Shown piece after piece: positions 1-5,517 of a stretch of DNA of 7,455 nucleotides. The position numbers and the translations under genes were made by a program. Every line of letters begins with the position of its first letter. Position 1 is the stretch's first letter. Source of the stretch: Conexibacter sp. (GTDB lineage: Bacteria > Actinomycetota > Thermoleophilia > Solirubrobacterales > Solirubrobacteraceae); contig JAOPZP010000118.1 of NCBI GenBank assembly GCA_025964055.1, forward strand, positions 1 to 7,455. The letters are read 5' to 3'. The notes under the pieces are model-generated. The model saw nothing but the letters and a program-made list of their open reading frames with translations, was not told the origin of the DNA and did not search any database.

Positions 1-222
1 GGCCTGGCCGACGACCCCGGCGGCGAGCATGAACGCCGAAATCCTGGCGGTCGCCGTCCTGGGCAGCGCGATGATCCGCGCGGCCGCCGCCCGGCGCCGG
101 CGCTGCGAGCGCGCTGCGGAGCGCTCCCAGAGCTCGGGGAGTCCAAGGTCTCGGATCCCGGGAGGCTCCGCGAAGATCGCGAAGCGGTCGTCCGTGGCGG
201 TCCGGGCGTAGGCGGCGTCCAT
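1..222 (-). CDS. Unidentified protein, N-terminal 74 codons only (runs off the left edge)
   Basis: An ATG at 222-220 opens a frame that stays open for 74 codons to the window edge. A strong Shine-Dalgarno sequence (GAGGAG, 234-229) lies six bases upstream, the best in the window, so I take this as a real gene start. The protein begins MDAAYARTATDDRFAIF. Residues 38-50 are rich in Arg and Ala (RSQRRRRAAAAR), and from about residue 60 the sequence turns hydrophobic (ISAFMLAAGVV), which could be the start of a membrane segment or a late signal anchor behind a basic cytoplasmic tail. I do not recognise the family. It follows the acetyltransferase gene on the same strand after 253 bases, so it probably has its own promoter. 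The start is well supported and the function is unknown. Confidence 0.7.
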   Translation of the reverse strand, partial: MDAAYARTATDDRFAIFAEPPGIRDLGLPELWERSAARSQRRRRAAAARIIALPRTATARISAFMLAAGVVGQA

Positions 223-228
223 CAGGTG

Positions 229-234
229 CTCCTC
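229..234 (-). promoter_or_regulatory. Shine-Dalgarno site of the unidentified left-edge gene
   Basis: GAGGAG on the minus strand, six bases from the ATG at 222-220. It is the main evidence that the partial frame running off the left edge is a real gene. Confidence 0.65.
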
Positions 235-405
235 AGCTGTGGGGTGGCGGCCTACGAGGTGAGCTGACGGGCTCGCGCTTGCGCGCTACGCCGCATGGAC
301 TGCAGCGATTCGCCCCAGGGCCGACGCGTCGTGCGCCGACCCGATTGGTTCCCCCGCTCCCCCGCTCCGGAGAGCGCGGGACTCGGCCTGGTCGATCAGG
401 TACGA

Positions 406-421
406 CGATGGAACACCATCG
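406..421. repeat. Perfect inverted repeat, possible RNA hairpin downstream of the acetyltransferase
   Basis: CGATGG and CCATCG form a six-base perfect stem around a four-base loop, about 55 bases beyond the acetyltransferase stop. No T run follows in the minus direction, so it is at best a weak or Rho-assisted end signal, or a transcript-stabilising hairpin. Confidence 0.35.
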
Positions 422-442
422 GTGGGACGACAGTTGCGGTCG

Positions 443-484
443 CCCTGAAGGAATTCGCGGGCGCGCTGAAGGAATTCAGCGACG
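443..484. repeat. Two tandem 21-base units with an identical 12-base core
   Basis: The 12-mer CTGAAGGAATTC occurs at 445-456 and again at 466-477. The surrounding 21-base units (443-463 and 464-484) agree at 16 of 21 positions. The second copy also lies in a perfect inverted repeat, GCTGAA-GGAA-TTCAGC (465-480), a six-base stem with a four-base loop. This contains the acetyltransferase stop codon (478-476). The AT content of the core stands out from the surrounding GC-rich DNA. A 21-base period is two helical turns, which would suit a protein-binding site, and seven codons, which would suit a duplicated heptad. No role is proven. Confidence 0.6.
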
Positions 485-994
485 GAGCGCGTACACGACG
501 TGCGGGAGGCCCGCATGCATGACCGTGTCGACGTGGGCCATGCCGAGCTTCTCCATCACCGCGCGGGACGCGTGGTTGACGTCGACCGTCTCGGCCACGA
601 CCCGATCGAGCTCGAGGACCTCGAAGGCGACGCGCAGCGCCTCGCGGGCCATCTCGGTCGCATAGCCCTGGCCCCAGTGGTCGGCGTCCAGGAACCACAT
701 CAACTCGATCGCGGGCCGGCCGGCGACGTCGGCGTGGCGCAGGCCGTCGTAGCCGATGACCTCGCCGTCGAGCAGAACCGTCCACGGCCCGAAGCCCCAG
801 CGCTCCCAATGCGCGATCATGTCCTTCAACATCTCCCGCGCGCGGTCGGCGGTGCGCAGGTGCTCGGGCCAGGCCTCCTCGGCCACGCGTGCGTCGGTGA
901 GGATCCGAGCGAAGGCCGCCGCATCGTTGGGCTCGGGCCGGCGGCCGACGAGGCGCGCCGTCGCGATCCGGTCGATGCCGAAGTCGCTGGGCAT
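476..994 (-). CDS. GNAT family N-acetyltransferase (RimJ/RimL-like)
   Basis: A 172-residue protein of the Gcn5-related acetyltransferase fold, which moves an acetyl group from acetyl-CoA to an amine. The acetyl-CoA binding motif A is at about residues 104-125 (DADHWGQGYATEMA, with the Q-G-Y-A pyrophosphate loop). Motif B, NHASRAVMEKLGM, is at 140-152 and is typical of the RimJ/RimL group (Acetyltransf_3), which acts on protein N termini, antibiotics or small amines. The length fits a complete single-domain enzyme. The ATG at 994 begins MPSDFGIDRIATARL, with the usual N-terminal strand 'TARLVGRRP'; only a weak GTAGG-type ribosome site precedes it. It starts 19 bases after recX, so it is probably the last gene of the recA transcript. 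The substrate cannot be told from sequence. Confidence 0.9.
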   Translation of the reverse strand: MPSDFGIDRIATARLVGRRPEPNDAAAFARILTDARVAEEAWPEHLRTADRAREMLKDMIAHWERWGFGPWTVLLDGEVIGYDGLRHADVAGRPAIELMWFLDADHWGQGYATEMAREALRVAFEVLELDRVVAETVDVNHASRAVMEKLGMAHVDTVMHAGLPHVVYALRR

Positions 995-1013
995 GGGCGC
1001 CAGCCTACGAGGG

Positions 1014-1499
1014 TCAGTCGCGCCCGTAGGCCCGGATCGCGTCGTAGGCGACCTCGAGCTCGTAGCCCTTGCGGACCAGGAACCCGAGCGCGCGGTCGCG
1101 GTCGCGGTCGGTCTCGGGCGGCTCGCGGAACCGGCGGGCCAGCACCGTCAGCGCCGCCTCGAGCTCGCCGCCGTCGTCGCGCACCGCCAACGCCGTCTCG
1201 ACGAGCTCGGCCGGAACGCCCGAGGAGAGCAGCTTGCGCTCGATGCGCTCGTTGCCCCAATGGTCCAGCGTGCGCCGATCCTCGACGAAGCGCTGCGCGA
1301 ACCGCGCGTCGTCGAGGTACGCGAGCTCCAGCAGCTCCGCGACGGTCTGCTCGATCGTGTCGGGCTCGACCCGCTTGGCCTCGAGGTGCCGCCGCACCTC
1401 GACCACCGTGCGATCACGGAACCCGAGGTAGCGGTAGCTCAGGTCCAGCGCGTGCTGGAGACGGGCCTCGGGATCCAGCGCGCGTTCGGCGGTCGTCAC
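1014..1499 (-). CDS. recX: Regulatory protein RecX
   Basis: RecX is a small helical protein that binds RecA filaments and usually limits their growth and RecA recombinase activity. From the GTG at 1499 it has 161 residues, a normal RecX length. The family pattern is clear: an N-terminal helical repeat (ALDLSYRYLGFRDRTVVEVRRHL), then YLDDARFAQRFVEDR (about 62-76), then the GNERIERKLLSSGVPAELV segment (about 82-100), and a third helical repeat at the C-terminus ending AYDAIRAYGRD. I prefer this GTG over a TTG two codons upstream (1505) because GGAGG sits eight bases before the GTG but only two before the TTG. It begins 18 bases after the recA stop with no terminator between, the usual recA-recX operon, so it should be induced with recA in the SOS response. 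Confidence 0.93.
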   Translation of the reverse strand: MTTAERALDPEARLQHALDLSYRYLGFRDRTVVEVRRHLEAKRVEPDTIEQTVAELLELAYLDDARFAQRFVEDRRTLDHWGNERIERKLLSSGVPAELVETALAVRDDGGELEAALTVLARRFREPPETDRDRDRALGFLVRKGYELEVAYDAIRAYGRD

Positions 1500-1506
1500 G
1501 CCCAAG

Positions 1507-1512
1507 CCCTCC
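1507..1512 (-). promoter_or_regulatory. Shine-Dalgarno site that fixes the recX start
   Basis: GGAGGG on the minus strand, in the 18-base recA-recX gap. GGAGG is eight bases from the GTG at 1499 and only two from the in-frame TTG at 1505, which favours the GTG. Confidence 0.6.
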
Positions 1513-1517
1513 AGCCG

Positions 1518-2633
<1,116 letters not shown>

Positions 2634-2644
2634 GCGGGGTGAAA

Positions 2645-2650
2645 CCTCTC
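2645..2650 (-). promoter_or_regulatory. Shine-Dalgarno site of recA
   Basis: GAGAGG on the minus strand, 11 bases from the ATG at 2633. The spacing is slightly long, but it supports this ATG over the in-frame ATG at 2669, which has no such site. Confidence 0.5.
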
Positions 2651-2711
2651 TCTTGCGCGGAAGTGCCATCAGTGTGCGGGTCGCGTCGGACGGAACTAGG
2701 ACGACCCGAAC

Positions 2712-2725
2712 CGTACGCACGTTCG
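2712..2725 (-). promoter_or_regulatory. LexA (SOS) box upstream of recA
   Basis: Minus strand CGAACGTGCGTACG. Compared with the Gram-positive/actinobacterial LexA (DinR, Cheo) consensus CGAAC-RNRY-GTTCG it matches 13 of 14 positions, the exception being one base in the second arm (GTACG for GTTCG). It lies in the 115-base gap between thpR and recA, about 85 bases before the recA start. A TACGGT (2715-2710), which fits the TANNNT -10 pattern, overlaps the box, so LexA bound here would block that promoter. The matching -35 is poor, so the promoter itself is tentative. The box predicts SOS control of recA, recX and probably the acetyltransferase. Confidence 0.75.
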
Positions 2726-2748
2726 TGTCACGGAACAGCAGCGAACCG

Positions 2749-3303
2749 TCACGATTCGGCGGCGAATCCTGCGTGCGACAGCGCCTCGTAGCGCGCCGGG
2801 CCGCCGCCCAGCCATGAGCGTAGGAGGACCAGGCCCCCGGGCCGCAGCGGCCGGTCCGGGAGCTCCGGCAGGCGACTGCTCGGCGCCGTCCAGCCGTGGC
2901 GCACGCGCGCCACGGTGAGGTGCGGGCGGAACATGCGCTGCTCCCGCACGTGCCCGAGCTCCTCCAGCCCGCTCCACAGCTCCTCGTGCAACGTCCGCAG
3001 CACACCCGTGCGGTCCGCGACCGCCACCGTCAGCACGTGCGGCCGCCGCGGCGACAGCCACAGGGCGCCCGCCGTCTCCAGCGGCTCCGGCGCCGGCCGG
3101 CCGTCGAAGGACGCCACCAGCGCCGACAGCGGCTCGATCTCGTCCAGGGCCCGATGGCCCAGGAACGCCATCGTCAGGTGCACGGACTCGGGCGCGACCA
3201 CGCGCATGCCGCGGTCCTCGCCCACCACCTCCTGCGCCCAGCCCGCCAGCGCGAGCCGATCCTCCTCGCCGATCTCCAGGGCGACGAAGAGGCGTGCGCT
3301 CAG
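2749..3303 (-). CDS. thpR: RNA 2',3'-cyclic phosphodiesterase (2H family, ThpR/LigT)
   Basis: ThpR opens 2',3'-cyclic phosphate RNA ends to 2'-phosphates, and the family was first known for 2'-5' RNA ligase activity. Both signature HxTx motifs are present: HLTM (42-45, followed by AFLGH) and HLTV (128-131, preceded by RMFRP). The N-terminal strand reads SARLFVALEI, the classic beginning of this family. At 184 residues the length is normal. The only start that yields this N-terminus is a CTG at 3303, whose last two bases overlap the cinA stop (CTGA). The nearest in-frame ATG, GTG or TTG upstream is a GTG at 3501, deep inside cinA, which would add 66 Arg/Ala-rich residues. The first downstream GTG, near residue 26, would delete the first strand. 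AGAGGA lies 12 bases before the CTG. The enzyme call is firm and the start is likely. Confidence 0.92.
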   Translation of the reverse strand: MSARLFVALEIGEEDRLALAGWAQEVVGEDRGMRVVAPESVHLTMAFLGHRALDEIEPLSALVASFDGRPAPEPLETAGALWLSPRRPHVLTVAVADRTGVLRTLHEELWSGLEELGHVREQRMFRPHLTVARVRHGWTAPSSRLPELPDRPLRPGGLVLLRSWLGGGPARYEALSHAGFAAES

Positions 3304-4652
3304 GTCTCGGCCCGGTCCTCTGATCCGGACCCCGGGCCGCCGTCGCGCTCGCCCCGCAGCAGCCGGCGCACCAGGTGCATCGCCACGGTCGTGGAGCGGT
3401 CGCGGACGTCGAAGCGCCCGCCGGGCAGCACGACGCGCCGCGTGAGCCGCGCCGGCCCGCCGCCGTCCTCGCCCCCACCCCGCAGCGCCACCGAGAAGCA
3501 CACCGTGCCCACCGGCTTGTCCGGCGTCCCGCCGCCCGGTCCCGCGATGCCCGTGATCCCCACGCCGACGTCGGCGTCCAGCGCGGCGATCGCACCGTCG
3601 GCCAGCGCCTCGGCGACCTCCACCGACACGGCGCCCACGCGCGCGATCAGCTCAGGATCCACACCCGCCAGCGCCACCTTCGCCGCGTCGGAGTACACGA
3701 CGAGCCCGCCGCGCACGTAGTCCGAGGATCCCGCCAGGTCGGTCAGCCGGCCCGCCAGCAGCCCGCCGGTGCACGACTCGGCCGTGGCGATCGTCAGGCC
3801 CGACGAGCGCAACAGCCCCGCCACCTGCTCGTCGACCGACGTCCCGTCGTCGGAGAACAGCGTGCCGGCGTGGCGATCGCGGACGATCGCCTCGAACGCG
3901 TCGTAGGTCGCCTGCTGGGGCGGCTCGTACCGCGTGACCACCTCGACCTCGCCGCGGCGCAGGCAGGTGGTGATCTCCAGCGCGTCGAGGTCGATCCCCG
4001 CGTCGCGCGCGCGCACGAGCGTCTCGGCGATCTCGGACTCCGGGATCCCGAACATCCGCAGCATGTGCTGGCGGTAGGTCGTCGCGCCGGTGGTCGCCGC
4101 GCGGAAGGCGTCGGTCTCCACGGCGGTCGACCACATCGGCCGCAGCTCGCGCGGCGGCCCCGGCAGGACCACGACCGTCGGGCCGACCGCACCGTCGGCC
4201 GGCGGCACCACGAGCCCGGGCGCCGTGCCGACGGGCTCGAGCACCGTGGCGCCCTCCGGCACCATCGCCTGCTTGCGGTTCGAGCGCCGGATCGCCTCCT
4301 CGTCGAGGTCGGGCCAGCGGGCCCGCAGCCCTTCGAGGATCGTCCAGATCCGGCCCTCCAGCGGCTCGTCGAGCGCCATCGGACGGCCCTGGAACTCCGC
4401 GACGACCGCCGCGGTCAGGTCGTCCTCGGTCGGTCCCAGCCCGCCGCTGGTGATGATCACGTCCACCCCGGCCTGCGCCAGCCAGCCGAGCGCCTCGCGC
4501 ACCTCCGCGGGCCGGTCGCCGACGACGATCGTGTGCGCCTGGTCGACGCCCAGCTCGCGCAGGCGCTCGGCCAGCCACGGGCCGTTGCGATCGGCGACGC
4601 GCCCCGTGAGCACCTCGGTGCCGGTGACGACGATGCCGGCGCGGGCGCTCAT
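3300..4652 (-). CDS. cinA: CinA-family protein: ADP-ribose pyrophosphatase / NMN deamidase
   Basis: A complete 450-residue two-domain CinA. The N-terminal MoCF-like domain (about 1-170, CinA-type ADP-ribose pyrophosphatase) carries TSGGLGPTEDD (68-78) and LPGPPREL (163-170). The C-terminal PncC-type domain (about 275-435), which deamidates nicotinamide mononucleotide in NAD recycling, carries AESCTGG (291-297), YSDAAK (320-325) and GITGIAGPGGG (365-375). Ser293, Tyr320 and Lys325 sit where the family's catalytic residues are expected, so both activities look intact. In streptococci CinA is also competence-linked and interacts with RecA; I infer nothing of the kind here beyond neighbourhood. 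The ATG at 4652 overlaps the preceding stop as ATGA, implying translational coupling. The last 15 residues are a polar Gly/Glu/Asp tail. Confidence 0.96.
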   Translation of the reverse strand: MSARAGIVVTGTEVLTGRVADRNGPWLAERLRELGVDQAHTIVVGDRPAEVREALGWLAQAGVDVIITSGGLGPTEDDLTAAVVAEFQGRPMALDEPLEGRIWTILEGLRARWPDLDEEAIRRSNRKQAMVPEGATVLEPVGTAPGLVVPPADGAVGPTVVVLPGPPRELRPMWSTAVETDAFRAATTGATTYRQHMLRMFGIPESEIAETLVRARDAGIDLDALEITTCLRRGEVEVVTRYEPPQQATYDAFEAIVRDRHAGTLFSDDGTSVDEQVAGLLRSSGLTIATAESCTGGLLAGRLTDLAGSSDYVRGGLVVYSDAAKVALAGVDPELIARVGAVSVEVAEALADGAIAALDADVGVGITGIAGPGGGTPDKPVGTVCFSVALRGGGEDGGGPARLTRRVVLPGGRFDVRDRSTTVAMHLVRRLLRGERDGGPGSGSEDRAET

Positions 4653-5488
4653 CCGCAGCTCGGGGCCGTGGTCGGGTCGACGCGCTTGAAGGTGGTGCGG
4701 GTGATCAGGAAGGCGACCGGGCTGACGTTAGGCACGCTGCGGATCTTGCCGTTGACGCGCACGCGGGCGTTGCCGTTGCCCAGCTTGAGCCGGAAGCTCT
4801 TGGACCGGTACGGCCCCGCCGTCACGTTCTGCTGCAGCGTGGCGCCCGGGATCCGCAGCTTGCCGGCGGCGTCGACCAGGCAGACCGAGATCGGCCCCGG
4901 GCCGGTCGCGATGACCTGCAGCCGCACGAGCCGGGAGTTGGCCGAGCGCTGCGCCGTGGCGCCGGAGCCCTTCTTCTTGGAGGAGCCCGACGCCGACTTG
5001 CTCGTGCTCGCCGGCACGGGCGTCGTGGTGGTCCGGCCGGCGGTCTGCGTCCCGACCGACGCGGCGCCGTTGCCGCTGTTGCCGCCGCCCTTGCCCAGCA
5101 GGTACAGCGCGCCGAGCAGCAGCACGACGACCACGCCGACGATCACGCCGCGGGGGACTCCTCGCGGCTCGCGATGGCGCACGGTCCCGCCGCCGCGACC
5201 GCCCCGGCCGCGCCGGCGCGTGGCGCCGATCGGCATCAGGTCGTGGTCGGACGGCCGCTCGTGGCGGAGCTTGTACTCCTCCAGCAGCAGCTTGGCGTCG
5301 AGGTCGAGCGCCTCGGCGTAGGTCCGCAGGAAGCTGCGCACGTAGGCCGGGCCCGGGAGCAGCGCCCACTCCTCGTTCTCCAGCGCCCGCAGGTACTTGG
5401 CACGGATCTTCGTCTCGGCTTCGATCTCCGAGATGTCGATGCGGGCGCGCATGCGCGCCTCGCGAAGTGTGGACCCGATCTCCGGCAT
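4649..5488 (-). CDS. RodZ-like membrane protein with N-terminal helix-turn-helix
   Basis: A 279-residue protein with the RodZ layout. Residues 3-73 form an HTH_25-type domain (IGSTLREARMRARIDISEIE, then TKIRAKYLRALENEEW, LPGPAYVRSFLRTYAEALDLD). A basic stretch follows (RRRGRGGRGG, 91-100), then one transmembrane helix at about 114-133. A low-complexity Ser/Thr/Gly/Lys linker (134-186) leads to a C-terminal beta-rich domain (187-275) resembling DUF4115. Such proteins are predicted to sit in the cytoplasmic membrane with the HTH inside and the beta domain outside; RodZ links MreB to the cell-wall elongation machinery. Whether this organism has MreB is not visible here. The ATG at 5488 gives the full HTH domain but has no clear ribosome site; the gene lies 29 bases after ftsK, so translation may depend on coupling. 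Confidence 0.85.
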   Translation of the reverse strand: MPEIGSTLREARMRARIDISEIEAETKIRAKYLRALENEEWALLPGPAYVRSFLRTYAEALDLDAKLLLEEYKLRHERPSDHDLMPIGATRRRGRGGRGGGTVRHREPRGVPRGVIVGVVVVLLLGALYLLGKGGGNSGNGAASVGTQTAGRTTTTPVPASTSKSASGSSKKKGSGATAQRSANSRLVRLQVIATGPGPISVCLVDAAGKLRIPGATLQQNVTAGPYRSKSFRLKLGNGNARVRVNGKIRSVPNVSPVAFLITRTTFKRVDPTTAPSCG

Positions 5489-5517
5489 GGCGTTGGGCCC
5501 GCAGTCTATGGAGCGGG

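Larger units (their letters stand above)
223..475. other. Non-coding gap between the acetyltransferase and the left-edge gene
   Basis: A stretch of 253 bases with no supported gene. It holds a two-copy 21-base repeat next to the acetyltransferase stop and several short dyads: CGATGG/CCATCG (406-421), CGCTC/GAGCG (363-376), the 10-base palindrome CGACGCGTCG (322-331) and CGCG/CGCG (274-285). None is followed by a T run in the direction of transcription, so no classical intrinsic terminator is visible. The gap presumably ends the recA transcript and carries the promoter of the left-edge gene, but I cannot point to convincing -35 and -10 boxes. Confidence 0.5.

Noticed and set aside
363..376. 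CGCTC/GAGCG hairpin as an intrinsic terminator
   Set aside because: The stem is only five bases and no T run follows in the direction of transcription, so it cannot be called a terminator.
286..516. A 76-codon minus-strand frame overlapping the acetyltransferase 3' end
   Set aside because: It starts inside the acetyltransferase gene without a ribosome site, and its only notable content is the 21-base repeat read in another frame.
2749..3501. A 250-residue version of ThpR starting at GTG 3501
   Set aside because: The extra 66 residues are an Arg/Ala-rich shadow of cinA. The family N-terminus RLFVAL starts right after the CTG at 3303.
3375..5321. A 648-codon open frame on the plus strand opposite cinA and the RodZ-like gene
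   Set aside because: Same GC-driven antisense shadow: Arg/His/Pro/Gly-rich composition and no recognisable motif, lying opposite two clearly real genes.
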